From Streptomyces actuosus (lineage in GTDB: Bacteria > Actinomycetota > Actinomycetes > Streptomycetales > Streptomycetaceae), in contig NZ_JAFFZS010000044.1 of the NCBI RefSeq assembly GCF_016921115.1, positions 1-54,199 of the forward strand: 54,199 nt of DNA. Direction: 5' to 3'. The notes under the pieces were generated by a model. It ran no database searches, had not been told where the DNA came from, and saw nothing but the letters and a program-made list of their open reading frames with translations. The first letter of the stretch is position 1. Each line of letters begins with the position of its first letter. The translations under genes were made by a program, and so were the position numbers. Below, piece after piece: positions 40,742-49,896 of the stretch.

Positions 40742-41410
40742 ATGGCATACCAGGCAGGAGGGCAGTGGCCGGCGCCGCGGCCGGTCCACGAGAGCTCCGA
40801 GGTGCAGGCGTACCTCCAGGACTACGCCGTGCTCGTGGACGCGGTCTCCGTTCCGTCGTTCGTCGTCGACCACCGCTGGGACGTGCTCACGGCCAACAGC
40901 GCTTTCGCGTCACTTTTCCGCGGCGTGGGCCCGCATCCGACCGCCATGCCGGACGACAACTTCCTCCGCTTCGTCCTGTTCCACCCGGACGCCGCCGCGG
41001 TGCTGGGCGACCACGAGTCGAGCTGGTGCCTGCCCATGCTGGCGCAGCTGCGCACCGGGCTGGAGAACCACCCCCAGGACCACGGACTCCAGGCGATCCG
41101 CCGGGACCTCGCCCAGGACCCGATCGCGGAGGCCGCCTACCGTCAGGGACTGCCGCACTGGATCAGCGCGGTCGGCCAGGAGGCGGTGCGTCACGACGGC
41201 GCGGTACGCCCGCTGATCCATCCGGATCCGCGCCGGGGCGCCACCGACTGCCGCATCGTCGACGAGACGCCCCGCACGCTCCAGGAACTGGGCTGCACCC
41301 GTCTGACACTGGTCCTGCGGGAGGTCCGTCGCATCGCTCCGGCACCGCGGCCCCGCCGCCCGCGCCGTCAGGCGGCCCACCTCACGGTGGTGTCCACCCC
41401 CGAACCCTGA
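40742..41410 (+). CDS. MmyB-like ligand-binding domain protein without an HTH
   Basis: A 222-residue protein from ATG 40742. It matches the MmyB-like sensor (PAS-like) domain: SVPSFVVDHRWDVLTANSAFASLFRGVG, DDNFLRFVLFHPDA, LPMLAQLRTGLENHPQDHGLQAIRRDL. Normal family members have an N-terminal XRE DNA-binding domain of about 80 residues before this sensor. Here only about 22 residues precede it. The protein may work with the divergent XRE regulator at 39843-40523, or may have lost its own DNA-binding domain. A terminator-like hairpin follows directly. Confidence 0.7.
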   Translation: MAYQAGGQWPAPRPVHESSEVQAYLQDYAVLVDAVSVPSFVVDHRWDVLTANSAFASLFRGVGPHPTAMPDDNFLRFVLFHPDAAAVLGDHESSWCLPMLAQLRTGLENHPQDHGLQAIRRDLAQDPIAEAAYRQGLPHWISAVGQEAVRHDGAVRPLIHPDPRRGATDCRIVDETPRTLQELGCTRLTLVLREVRRIAPAPRPRRPRRQAAHLTVVSTPEP

Positions 41411-41412
41411 TC

Positions 41413-41447
41413 GGGCACCGCCGGCGTTCAGGTCGCCGACGGCGCCC
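41413..41447 (+). terminator. Terminator after the MmyB-like gene
   Basis: GGGCACCGCCGGCG (41413-41426) pairs with CGCCGACGGCGCCC (41434-41447): 12 of 14 positions are Watson-Crick and the other two can pair as A-C mismatch and C-A mismatch at most. It starts two bases after the stop codon. Confidence 0.6.
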
Positions 41448-42030
41448 CGGTCGGCGGGGGCGTGCCGACGGCCCCCTCCGCCCCCGGCACTCTCCCGCCG
41501 CCCGGTGTCGCCGCGTGCCCTCACGGGCCCGAGGCGCCCGCCCCGACCCGCTCCGGTGCGCGCCCCGAGCCCGGGCGCCGCGCCGTCACCAGGCCCTCGG
41601 GGGCGCCGACCGCGCCGGCTCCCGGCCCGCGCGCCGTCCGTGCCGTCCGGGCCGGGCCGTGGACGCCGTCCGGGCCGTCTGCGCCGGCCCGCCCCCGCCG
41701 CAGACCCTTCGTGCCGCGCCCTTCGCGCCTGGCCGATGCCCCCCGGGGTTCGAGTTTCGCGGAGCCCCTGCGCCGTGCCCTCGTCGCACTGACCGCCTGC
41801 TCTCTCGCACTCACCGCCTGCGCGTCGTCCGGCGATGGCGCCGCCGGAGGAGCGACGCGCACTACCGTCGACTGCATGCCGCCCCAGAGCGCCGAGGCCG
41901 ACCGGCAGTACCGCGAGGAGGACGTCGCCGCCTGTTCCTCGTCCTCCGGCGGCACCTCGCCGCCGGGTCCGGCGCAGGCAGCACCAAGGGCTGACAGCGC
42001 CCTCGTACCGCATCACGAAAGGCAGGCACC
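41448..42030. other. GC-rich spacer with a possible lipoprotein relic
   Basis: About 580 bases without a clear gene. In one plus frame the DNA at about 41760-41840 reads LRRALVALTACSLALTACASSGDG, with an LTAC motif like a lipobox. It is followed by VDCMPPQSAEADRQYREED up to the GH13 start. Upstream the frame is Pro/Arg-rich and non-coding in character. This may be the remnant of a lipoprotein gene. Confidence 0.3.
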
Positions 42031-43623
42031 GTGGGACAGCCGACCCATGCCCCGGACCGCCCCGGCTGGTGGCGCTCCGCCGTCGTCTACCAGGTGTACG
42101 TCCGCAGCTTCGCCGACGGCGACGGAGACGGCACCGGCGACCTCGCCGGCGTCCGCTCCCGGCTGCCGTACCTGGCCCGACTCGGCGTGGACGCGCTGTG
42201 GTTCAACCCCTGGTACCTCTCGCCACTGAAGGACGGCGGCTACGACGTCGCCGACTACCGTGCGATCGACCCGGCGTTCGGCACGCTCGCCGAGGCGGAG
42301 CAGCTCATCGCCGAGGCCCGGGAACGAGGCATCCGCACCCTCGTCGACATCGTCCCCAACCACGTCTCCGACCAGCACCCGTGGTTCCGTGCCGCCCGAG
42401 CCGGGGGGCCCGAGCGCGCCCTGTTCCACGTCCGGCCTGGCCGCGGCGCGCACGGCGAACTCCCGCCCAACGACTGGCAGTCCCAGTTCGGCGGCCCCGC
42501 TTGGACCCGGCTGCCCGACGGCGACTGGTACCTGCACCTCTTCGCGCCCGAACAACCCGACCTCGACTGGTCCCACCCCACGGTCCGCCGGGAGCACGAG
42601 GACATCCTGCGCTTCTGGTTCGAACGGGGCGTCGCCGGTGTCCGCATCGACTCCGCCGCCCTGCTCGTCAAGGACCCCCTGCTGCCGGACTTCACCGAGG
42701 GCCGCGACCCGCACCCCTACCTCGACCGCGACGAACTCCACGACGTCTACCGCTCCTGGCGGCGCATCGCCGACGAGTACGGCGGCATCTTCGTCGGAGA
42801 GGTCTGGCTGCCCGACGCCGAGCGCTTCGCCCGCTACCTGCGCCCCGACGAACTGCACACGGCGTTCAACTTCGCCTTCCTCTCCTGCCCCTGGGACGCC
42901 GCACGGCTGCGCGCGGCGATCGACGAGACCCTCGCCGAACACGCGCCGGTCGGCGCCCCGGCCACCTGGGTGCTGAGCAACCACGACGTGACCCGCACCG
43001 TCACCCGCTACGGGCGTGCCGACACCGGCTTCGACTTCGCCGTCAAGTCCTTCGGCACACCGTCCGACCAGGCCCTCGGGACGCGGCGGGCGCGGGCCGC
43101 CGCCCTGCTGTCGCTCGCCCTGCCCGGCGCGGTCTACATCTACCAGGGTGAGGAACTGGGTCTGCCCGAGGCGGAGATCCCCGTCGAGCGGATCCAGGAC
43201 CCCGTGCACGTCCGTTCCGGCGGAACCGACCCCGGCCGCGACGGCTGCCGGGTGCCGCTGCCGTGGGCGGCCGACGCGCCCTGGGCGGGATTCGGGTCGC
43301 ACAGGGAGCCCTGGCTGCCGCAGCCGCACGACTGGGCCTCGTACGCGGTCGACCGCCAGGAGGCCGACGCCGGGTCCATGCTCACCCTCTACCGCGAGGC
43401 GATCGCCGCGCGTGAGGTCTTCGGCGGCGGTCCCCTGACGTGGCTGCCGGCACCCGGCGGAGTGCTCGCCCTCGCCCGCGCCGACGGCCACGCCCTGTGC
43501 GTGGTGAACTTCGCCGCCGCGCCCGCCGAACTGCCCGCGCACTCCGAGATCCTCCTGGGCAGCGGCCCCCTGGACGAACGGGGGCGGCTGCCTCAGGACA
43601 CCGCGGTCTGGCTGCGTGCCTGA
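42031..43623 (+). CDS. GH13 alpha-glucosidase/amylase family protein
   Basis: A 530-residue cytoplasmic protein from GTG 42031. GH13 regions are in order: I, DIVPNHVS; II, GVAGVRIDSAA with the nucleophile Asp; III, GIFVGEVWLPDA with the acid/base Glu; IV, VLSNHDVTRT with the third Asp. The opening WWRSAVVYQVYVRSFADGDGDGTGDLAGV is typical of oligo-1,6- and alpha-1,4-glucosidases that act on short malto-oligosaccharides. No signal peptide is present. No maltose ABC genes are adjacent, so its substrate supply is unclear. Confidence 0.92.
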   Translation: MGQPTHAPDRPGWWRSAVVYQVYVRSFADGDGDGTGDLAGVRSRLPYLARLGVDALWFNPWYLSPLKDGGYDVADYRAIDPAFGTLAEAEQLIAEARERGIRTLVDIVPNHVSDQHPWFRAARAGGPERALFHVRPGRGAHGELPPNDWQSQFGGPAWTRLPDGDWYLHLFAPEQPDLDWSHPTVRREHEDILRFWFERGVAGVRIDSAALLVKDPLLPDFTEGRDPHPYLDRDELHDVYRSWRRIADEYGGIFVGEVWLPDAERFARYLRPDELHTAFNFAFLSCPWDAARLRAAIDETLAEHAPVGAPATWVLSNHDVTRTVTRYGRADTGFDFAVKSFGTPSDQALGTRRARAAALLSLALPGAVYIYQGEELGLPEAEIPVERIQDPVHVRSGGTDPGRDGCRVPLPWAADAPWAGFGSHREPWLPQPHDWASYAVDRQEADAGSMLTLYREAIAAREVFGGGPLTWLPAPGGVLALARADGHALCVVNFAAAPAELPAHSEILLGSGPLDERGRLPQDTAVWLRA

Positions 43624-44043
43624 GGCCGAGGCCGGGCACCGCGCAGCGGAGCAGAACCCCTCTCGGCACCGCACCCTCCGACGGCGCGGTCGGCCGCGTG
43701 ACCGCGGGCGCCACGCGGATCCCCGGCGTGCCCGCGGATCCGCAGCCGGACGCGGCGCGGGGCACCCCGCGCTCCCGGGTGCGCCGGGGTGGGGACAGCC
43801 GGCCGTACCCCGCCCCGTTCCCGGAAGCATCCGGCGACAGGGAACCCCCAACACCCCGCCGCAGCCCCCGGAAACCGGGCGAACAGGGGCGAGTCCGGCT
43901 CGCCCACCGCACGTACCGACGACCTTCACTGCCGCGCCATCGCGCCCTTCCCTGACGTTCGGTGCTCCTGGAACACTCCTTCCGCGCGCATTCGCTCAAC
44001 GCCGGCCGGCCGACTCGTCCTCAGGCAGAGAGGTTCCTCCGTC
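43624..44043. other. Spacer upstream of phospholipase C
   Basis: About 420 bases of GC-rich DNA with no supported gene. I looked for GTTCACC-type PhoP repeats, expected for a phosphate-starvation phospholipase, and did not find a convincing array. GTTCGGTGCTCCTGGAACAC near 43960 is a weak partial inverted repeat. Confidence 0.4.
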
Positions 44044-46095
44044 ATGCCCGATGTCAACCGGCGCCGATTCCTCCAACTGGCCGGAGCCACCACGGCGTTC
44101 TCCGCGCTGTCCGGTAGCATCCAGCGCGCGGCGGCCCTGCCCGCCAACCGCCGCACGGGATCGATCGAGGACGTCGAGCACATCGTCGTCCTGATGCAGG
44201 AGAACCGTTCCTTCGACCATTACTTCGGCTCCCTGCGCGGGGTGCGCGGCTTCGGGGACCCTCGTCCGGTGCTCCAGCCGGGCGGGAAGCCCGTCTGGTA
44301 CCAGTCCGACGGGACCAGGGACGTCCTGCCCTTCCGTCCGGACGCCGACGAGCTCGGCATGCAGTTCCTCGAAGGGCTGCCGCACGGCTGGCCGGACGGC
44401 CAAGCCGCCTACAACGGCGGCAGGTACGACCGGTGGGTCCCCACGAAGGGCACCACGACGATGGCGTACCTCACCCGCGAGGACATCCCCTTCCACTACG
44501 CCCTCGCCGACGCCTTCACCGTCTGCGACGCCTACCACTGCTCGTTCATCGGCTCCACCGACCCGAACCGCTACTACATGTGGACGGGGTACACCGGCAA
44601 CGACGGCTCGGGCGGCGGCCCGGTCCTCGGCAACGACGAGCGCGGCTACGGCTGGACGACCTACCCCGAACGCCTGGAGCGGTCCGGAGTCTCCTGGAAG
44701 ATCTACCAGGACACCGGCGACGGCCTGGACGCGGCCGGATCCTGGGGCTGGATCGGCGACGCCTACCGCGGCAACTACGGCGACAACTCGCTGCTCTACT
44801 TCGACTCCTACCGCGACGCCCGGCCCGGCGACGCCCTGTACGAGAAGGCCCGCAGCGGCACCGACGTGAAGAACGGCGACGGCTGGTTCGACGAGCTGCG
44901 CGCCGACGTCAGGGCCGGGGCGCTCCCGCAGATCTCCTGGATCGCCGCCCCCGAGGCCTTCACCGAGCACTCCAACTGGCCGTCGAACTACGGTGCCTGG
45001 TACATCGCCCAGGTCCTGGACGCGCTCACCGCCGACCCGCGCGTCTGGGCGAGGACGGCGCTGTTCATCACCTACGACGAGAACGACGGCTTCTTCGACC
45101 ATGTGGTGCCGCCCCTGCCGCCGAAGTCCGCCGCGCAGGGCAGGTCCACGGTCGACGTCTCCCCGGACCTCTTCCCCGGCGACGCCAAGCACCCCGCCGG
45201 CCCCTACGGCCTCGGCCCGCGGGTGCCGATGCTCGTCGTCTCCCCGTGGAGCAGGGGCGGCTACGTCTGCTCGGAGACCTTCGACCACACCTCGATCCTG
45301 CGGTTCATGGAGCGCCGGTTCGGCGTCGAGGAGACGAACATCTCGCCCTGGCGCCGGGCCGTGTGCGGCGACCTGACCTCAGCGTTCGACTTCTCCCGCC
45401 GGGACAGCAGCCCGGCCGCGCTGCCGGACACCGCCGCGTGGGAGCCTCCGGACCGCAACCGCCGTCCGGACTACCGCCCGGCACCGCCGGCCGACCCGGC
45501 CATGCCCCGGCAGGAGTGCGGTCAGCGCCCCGCCCGTCCGCTGGCGTACGACCCGTCCGTCGACGGCTCGGCGGACACCGCGGCGGGGACGTTCACGCTG
45601 AGCTTCGCCTCCGGTGCCGACGCCGGTGCCGCTTTCCACGTGACCTCCGGCAACCGCACCGACGGTCCCTGGATGTACACCACCGCGGCGGGCGCTAGGC
45701 TCTCCGACACCTGGAACTCGGTGTACTCGGGCGGCGCGTACGACCTGACGGTGCACGGCCCGAACGGATTCCTGCGCACCTTCAGAGGCCGCAACAAGGT
45801 GGCCGGCCCCGAGGTGACCGCGCGCCGCAGCGGCGACGACATCGAGCTCGTCCTCACCCAGCACGGCTCCGGCACGGTCCGGTTGACGGTCACCGACGGC
45901 TACGGCGGTCCCGTCCGCACCGTCACGGTGCGTCCGGGCTCCACGGTCCGCCAGGTCGTCGACCTGACCGCGAGCCGGCGCTGGTACGACCTGTCCGTCA
46001 CAGCCGACGGCGACGCGGCCTTCCTGCGGCGCTTCGCCGGACACGTCGAGAACGGCCGCGCCGGTGTGAGCGATCCCGCGATCGCCGCCGTCTGA
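44044..46095 (+). CDS. Tat-exported phosphocholine-type phospholipase C
   Basis: A 683-residue protein from ATG 44044. The signal sequence begins MPDVNRRRFLQLAGATTAFSAL, a twin-arginine motif. The phosphoesterase domain has VLMQENRSFDHYFGSLRGVRGF, GSTDPNRYYMWTGY, ITYDENDGFFDHVVPP and ETFDHTSILRFMERRFGV, as in bacterial phospholipases C of the PlcH/PlcN/AcpA group. Two C-terminal beta domains (about 500-670) are of the DUF756 type. It releases the head group from phosphatidylcholine or sphingomyelin outside the cell. It stands alone; the next gene is 75 bases downstream and encodes a phospholipid-scramblase-like protein. Confidence 0.93.
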   Translation: MPDVNRRRFLQLAGATTAFSALSGSIQRAAALPANRRTGSIEDVEHIVVLMQENRSFDHYFGSLRGVRGFGDPRPVLQPGGKPVWYQSDGTRDVLPFRPDADELGMQFLEGLPHGWPDGQAAYNGGRYDRWVPTKGTTTMAYLTREDIPFHYALADAFTVCDAYHCSFIGSTDPNRYYMWTGYTGNDGSGGGPVLGNDERGYGWTTYPERLERSGVSWKIYQDTGDGLDAAGSWGWIGDAYRGNYGDNSLLYFDSYRDARPGDALYEKARSGTDVKNGDGWFDELRADVRAGALPQISWIAAPEAFTEHSNWPSNYGAWYIAQVLDALTADPRVWARTALFITYDENDGFFDHVVPPLPPKSAAQGRSTVDVSPDLFPGDAKHPAGPYGLGPRVPMLVVSPWSRGGYVCSETFDHTSILRFMERRFGVEETNISPWRRAVCGDLTSAFDFSRRDSSPAALPDTAAWEPPDRNRRPDYRPAPPADPAMPRQECGQRPARPLAYDPSVDGSADTAAGTFTLSFASGADAGAAFHVTSGNRTDGPWMYTTAAGARLSDTWNSVYSGGAYDLTVHGPNGFLRTFRGRNKVAGPEVTARRSGDDIELVLTQHGSGTVRLTVTDGYGGPVRTVTVRPGSTVRQVVDLTASRRWYDLSVTADGDAAFLRRFAGHVENGRAGVSDPAIAAV

Positions 46096-46170
46096 CCTGC
46101 GCGGAGGGGTGCCGGCCGGCAGACCGCAGGCGCTGATCGCGGGCGGACGGGGTCGGGGTAGTGTGCCCCG

Positions 46171-47022
46171 GTGACCACGCAATCGAACACACCTGCAGGC
46201 TGGTACCCCGATCCGCACGGGGCGCCTCGGACGCTGCGCTACTGGGACGGCGTGCAGTGGACCCAGCACACCAACCCCGACCAGCAGGCCGCGGCCCCGG
46301 CCCAGCAGGCCCCGCACATACCCCCGCAGCAGGGCGTCCCCCCGCAGATGGGCGGCCCCGACCCGCACGTGCAGCGCCAGGTGCAGCAGGAGGCCGGGGT
46401 CGCCGCCGGGGGTGCCGGCGGCGGCACCCTCTTCTCCGAGCCGGTCCTGGTGGTGAACCAGAAGGCCAAGCTGATCGAGCTGACCAACGAGTACAAGGTC
46501 ATGGATCAGAACGGCGCCCAGCTCGGCTCCGTCGTGCAGGTCGGGCAGAGCGCGTTGCGCAAGATCCTGCGCTTCCTCTCCAGTATCGACCAGTTCCTCC
46601 CGGTCAAGCTGGAGATCCGCGACAACCACGGCCGGCCGGTCCTGTTGCTGACCCGCCCCGCCAAGATCTTCAAGTCGCGCGTCATCGTGCAGCGCCCGGA
46701 CGGGCAGCCGGTCGGCGAGATCGTCCAGCAGAACGTCTTCGGCAAGATCAACTTCGCGATGAACGTCAACGGCCAGCAGGTCGGCGCCATCAAGGCGGAG
46801 AACTGGCGGGCCTGGAACTTCGCGATCGTCGACCACGCCGGCAACGAGGTCGCCCGGATCACCAAGACCTGGGAGGGCCTGGCGAAGACCATGTTCACCA
46901 CCGCGGACAACTACGTCCTGCAACTGCACTACCAGCTGCCCGAGCCGCTGCTGAGCCTGGTGGTGGCGACGGCGCTGACCGTCGACACCGCGCTCAAGCA
47001 GGATGCGCGCGGCCTCGGCTGA
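46171..47022 (+). CDS. DUF2510 plus scramblase/LURP-one-like protein
   Basis: A 283-residue protein from GTG 46171. Residues 8-35 are a DUF2510 motif (AGWYPDPHGAPRTLRYWDGVQWTQHT). A Gln/Pro-rich linker follows to about residue 80. The rest is a beta-barrel of the LURP-one/phospholipid-scramblase type (LVVNQKAKLIELTNEYKVMDQNGAQLGSV, KLEIRDNHGRPVLLLTRP, RVIVQRPDGQPVGEIVQQN). The ending LSLVVATALTVDTAL is hydrophobic. The function in bacteria is not established; membrane association is likely. Confidence 0.8.
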   Translation: MTTQSNTPAGWYPDPHGAPRTLRYWDGVQWTQHTNPDQQAAAPAQQAPHIPPQQGVPPQMGGPDPHVQRQVQQEAGVAAGGAGGGTLFSEPVLVVNQKAKLIELTNEYKVMDQNGAQLGSVVQVGQSALRKILRFLSSIDQFLPVKLEIRDNHGRPVLLLTRPAKIFKSRVIVQRPDGQPVGEIVQQNVFGKINFAMNVNGQQVGAIKAENWRAWNFAIVDHAGNEVARITKTWEGLAKTMFTTADNYVLQLHYQLPEPLLSLVVATALTVDTALKQDARGLG

Positions 47023-47028
47023 CGCGTC

Positions 47029-47045
47029 GCCGCCTCATCGGCGGC
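47029..47045. terminator. Short hairpin between convergent genes
   Basis: GCCGCC-TCATC-GGCGGC forms a 6-bp stem with a 5-base loop. It lies directly between the scramblase-like and DMT transporter stops and may serve both. Confidence 0.4.
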
Positions 47046-47048
47046 CGT

Positions 47049-48044
47049 TCACCACGGCGTGAGGTGCCCCGGGTCCGACGGGCGGGGCACCAGCGCCGGT
47101 TCGGCCGACGCCGCCCGGGCGTCCAGGGCGAGGACCGCGGCCACCGGATGTGCCTCGCCGGCCGGTGGGGCCCCGCCCGTCGCGGGCCCCGCGGACTCGG
47201 GCGGCGCACCGGCCGCCTGCTCCGGGCCGGGCGCGGCCCGCGTCAGCAGGAACACCCCCCAGGCGGCGAGCCCCGCGCCCCCGATCGCGAGCAGCGCTCC
47301 CACCGCACCGCCCTGCAGCCTCTCCCCGAGCAGTGCCACACCGATGACGGCGGCGGCCACCGGGTTGGCCAGCGTCACCACCGCCAACGGCGCGCCCAGC
47401 CCGCCCCGGTAGGCGGTCTGCGACAGCAGCAGCCCGCCCGTCGCGAAGGCCGCGACCAGCAATGCCACCCCGATCACCTGCACGCTCAACAGCGGTCCCG
47501 ACCGGTCCGTCGCGGCGACCGTCACGGTCTGGGTGAGCGCGGAGGCCACCCCGGAGGCCATCCCGGAGGCCGTGGCGTGCCGCAGGCCAGGGCGGGCGCC
47601 CGGACGGGACAGCATGCCGATCAGTGCGGCCGTCGCGCCCGCCACCACCAGCGCCTCGGGCAGGCTGAGCACGTCGTCGGGAGCCGGGCCCGAGGCCGTG
47701 ACGAGGATCGCGCCCAGGCCGAGCAGGGTGAAACCGGTGCCGCGCCACTCGACCGCGCTGACCCTGCGCCCCGCGAGCCGCGCGCCCATCGGCACCGCCG
47801 CGACCAGCGTGAGCGCCCCCAGCGGCTGCACCACGGTGAGCGGACCGTACTTCAGCGCCACCACGTGCAGCAGGGCGGCCGAGGCGTTGAGCGTCACCGA
47901 CCACCACCACGCGCCACTGCCCAGCAGCCGCAGCACACCCGGACCGCCGGACCGGGCGGCGAGGCGTTCCTGGGCCACCGCGGCCGCCGCGTAGGCGACG
48001 GCGGAGAACAGGGACAGGACGACGGCCGTCAGGGCGGCGTTCAC
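47049..48044 (-). CDS. DMT-superfamily (EamA-like) transporter
   Basis: A 331-residue protein; start taken at GTG 48044 (VNAALTAVV), overlapping the end of the PAP2 gene by four bases. It shows about nine to ten hydrophobic helices (ALTAVVLSLFSAVAYAAAAVAQERLAARS, YGPLTVVQPLGALTLVAAVPMG, GAPLAVVTLANPVAAAVIGVALLGERL), in the two-repeat layout of drug/metabolite exporters. The ~60-residue C-terminal tail is cytosolic, Pro/Ala-rich. The substrate is unknown. Overlap with the PAP2 gene suggests one transcript driven from the TetR-linked promoter. Confidence 0.85.
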   Translation of the reverse strand: MNAALTAVVLSLFSAVAYAAAAVAQERLAARSGGPGVLRLLGSGAWWWSVTLNASAALLHVVALKYGPLTVVQPLGALTLVAAVPMGARLAGRRVSAVEWRGTGFTLLGLGAILVTASGPAPDDVLSLPEALVVAGATAALIGMLSRPGARPGLRHATASGMASGVASALTQTVTVAATDRSGPLLSVQVIGVALLVAAFATGGLLLSQTAYRGGLGAPLAVVTLANPVAAAVIGVALLGERLQGGAVGALLAIGGAGLAAWGVFLLTRAAPGPEQAAGAPPESAGPATGGAPPAGEAHPVAAVLALDARAASAEPALVPRPSDPGHLTPW

Positions 48045-48871
48045 CGGTGCGCCCCTGCCAGGACCCGCTCCCGCTCCCGCCCCGGCCACCGGGCCGGCAC
48101 CGCGGTCCCGCGACCGCGGTCCACCGGCAGCCCCGGGTGGTGCGGCCGCGGGACCAGCGCGAGGGCGGCGCCGAGCAGCGCGGCGGCGAGGAGCGAGTCG
48201 AGCCAGTAGTGGTTGGCCGTGCCGACGATCACCACCAGCGTCAGCAGTGGGTGCAGCAGCCAGAGCATGCGCCACCGCGACCGGGTCGCCGCGATCAGCC
48301 CGACCGCCAGCATCAGCGCCCAGCCGAAGTGCAGGGACGGCATCGCCGCGAACTGGTTGGAGAGGTGGTCGGCACGCGGCGGCCCGTACACCGACGGTCC
48401 GTACACCTGCGCGGTGTCGATGAGACCGGTGGCCGCGAGCATCCGCGGCGGTGCCAGCGGGAAGGCCAGGTGCAGCACCAGGGCGGCGGCGGTGACCGCG
48501 GCCAGCACCCGGCGGGCCCACAGGTAGTGGGCGGGGCGCCGCAGGTACAGCCAGACCAGGAACGCGGCGGTGGCGGGGAAGTGCACGGCGGCGTAGTAGG
48601 TGTTCGCGAGATGTGCGGGGACGTCGCCGTGCAGCAGCAGCGACTGCACCGCCCCCTCGCCGGGCAGGTGGACGGCTCGTTCGGCGTCCCAGACGCGATG
48701 CGCGTTGCGGAAGGCCTCGCCGGTGTGGTCGGCGGCCAGCTGCCGGCCGAGTTTGTAGACCAGGAAGAGACCCGCGACGAGCAGGAGCTCACGGACGAGC
48801 GCAGGCCGCGCTGCCGCGTCGGTCTGCGGTGCTTGCCCGGGTTCTTCTCCAGGCTCGGTGCAGGCGTTCAT
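48041..48871 (-). CDS. PAP2-family (inositolphosphotransferase-like) membrane phosphatase
   Basis: A 276-residue protein from ATG 48871 with about six membrane helices. The acid-phosphatase motifs are present in the Aur1/inositol-transferase style: VYKLGRQLAAD, AMPSLHFGWALMLAVGLIAATRSR (central Ser-x-His) and ANHYWLDSLLAAALLGAALAL (H-x4-D). Such enzymes dephosphorylate lipid pyrophosphates or transfer head groups at the outer membrane face. It is first in the minus-strand pair with the DMT transporter and divergent from a TetR gene, which probably controls both. Confidence 0.87.
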   Translation of the reverse strand: MNACTEPGEEPGQAPQTDAAARPALVRELLLVAGLFLVYKLGRQLAADHTGEAFRNAHRVWDAERAVHLPGEGAVQSLLLHGDVPAHLANTYYAAVHFPATAAFLVWLYLRRPAHYLWARRVLAAVTAAALVLHLAFPLAPPRMLAATGLIDTAQVYGPSVYGPPRADHLSNQFAAMPSLHFGWALMLAVGLIAATRSRWRMLWLLHPLLTLVVIVGTANHYWLDSLLAAALLGAALALVPRPHHPGLPVDRGRGTAVPARWPGRERERVLAGAHR

Positions 48872-48934
48872 CCCCCGGCCCCCTCGCTGACGGTGGTGCG
48901 TGTGTGGTGCACGCCGCGCGGCGGAGCGGCGCAC

Positions 48935-49013
48935 GGCATCGATACGGCATCGTACCGATACGGCAGTGTACCGATACGCTTCGGTACCGGTACACTGGTG
49001 TATCGATTGACCT
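48935..49013. promoter_or_regulatory. Cluster of GTACCGATACG-type operator repeats
   Basis: The divergent spacer holds GGCATCGATACGGC, CGTACCGATACGGC, TGTACCGATACGC, CGGTACCGGTACAC and GTATCGAT in succession. GTGTACCG (48966-48973) and CGGTACAC (48988-48995) form an inverted pair, and ATCGAT and GGTACC are local palindromes. This is the layout expected for several TetR dimers bound to overlapping PAP2 and TetR promoters. Confidence 0.65.
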
Positions 49014-49085
49014 TCGACACACGGGGGAAGCGACCCACGGACAGCAGGGCCGCACGGCCCGGAAGAACGGCGAGGAGAGACACCG

Positions 49086-49700
49086 ATGACGTCGCAGGCC
49101 GCGGAGGAGCCGGAGCAGGCTGCCGCGTCGCGCCGCTCCAAGCTCACGCCCGAGCGCGAGCAGGAGTTCTTCGACGCCGTCCTCGACCAGATCCGCGAGT
49201 GCGGGTACGACGCCGTGACCATGGACGGCGTCGCCGCGAGCACGCGGTGCAGCAAATCCACCCTCTACCGGCAGTGGAAGACCAAGCCGCAGTTCGTGGT
49301 GGCCGCGCTGCGCTCGCGCCGCCGCTCACGGCTGGGCGGCATCGACACCGGCTCGCTCGCCGACGACCTGCGCGAGGCCGCGCGGGCCGCGGGGGAGTGG
49401 GCGGTGAAGGACACCAAGCTGCTCCAGGCGCTCGGCCACGCGGTCACCCAGGACGCGGAGCTGGCGGGGGCCCTGCGCGAGGCGCTCGTCGAACCGGAGA
49501 TCGCCGCGTTGAAGGAGATCCTGCGCCGCGGCGTCGAGCGCGGCGAGATCGCCGCGGACCATCCGGCGCTGGAGTACGTGCCCGCGCAGCTGTTCGGCAT
49601 GCTGAGGGTCCGGCCGATCCTGGAGGGCAAGTACGCCGACGAGGAGTACCTGGCCCACTTCACCGAGGCCGCCGTGCTGCCGGCCCTCGGGCTGACATGA
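49086..49700 (+). CDS. TetR-family transcriptional regulator
   Basis: A 204-residue protein from ATG 49086 (preceded by AGGAGAGA). The N-terminal helix-turn-helix is REQEFFDAVLDQIRECGYDAVTMDGVAASTRCSKSTLYRQWKTKPQFVVAALRS, in the standard TetR position (about 23-75). The C-terminal ligand domain resembles TetR_C_11/16-type sensors (LREAARAAGEWAVKDTKLLQALGHAVTQDAELAGALREALVEPE). It is divergent from PAP2-DMT genes across a repeat-rich spacer. The likely role is repressor of itself and that pair; the ligand is unknown. Confidence 0.92.
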   Translation: MTSQAAEEPEQAAASRRSKLTPEREQEFFDAVLDQIRECGYDAVTMDGVAASTRCSKSTLYRQWKTKPQFVVAALRSRRRSRLGGIDTGSLADDLREAARAAGEWAVKDTKLLQALGHAVTQDAELAGALREALVEPEIAALKEILRRGVERGEIAADHPALEYVPAQLFGMLRVRPILEGKYADEEYLAHFTEAAVLPALGLT

Positions 49701-49896
49701 GACCCAGGCCGCCGTCCACGGGATGACTGGACGGTGACCTGATCGCGCCGCACCGTGGGGACGGGGGCGGCGCGCACCCCCGGCCGGGCGGGGTCCCCCT
49801 TGAGCGGAGAGGGGCCCTGCCCGGCCGGCCGTTCTCCCCGGCCGGGCACCCCGGGGGCGTCCGGCGGACAGGTCCCCGGTGCCGGGTGCGGCGCCG

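Noticed and set aside
43930..44043. PHO box array before phospholipase C
   Set aside because: No tandem GTTCACC-like units at 11-base spacing could be read; only a weak partial inverted repeat is present.
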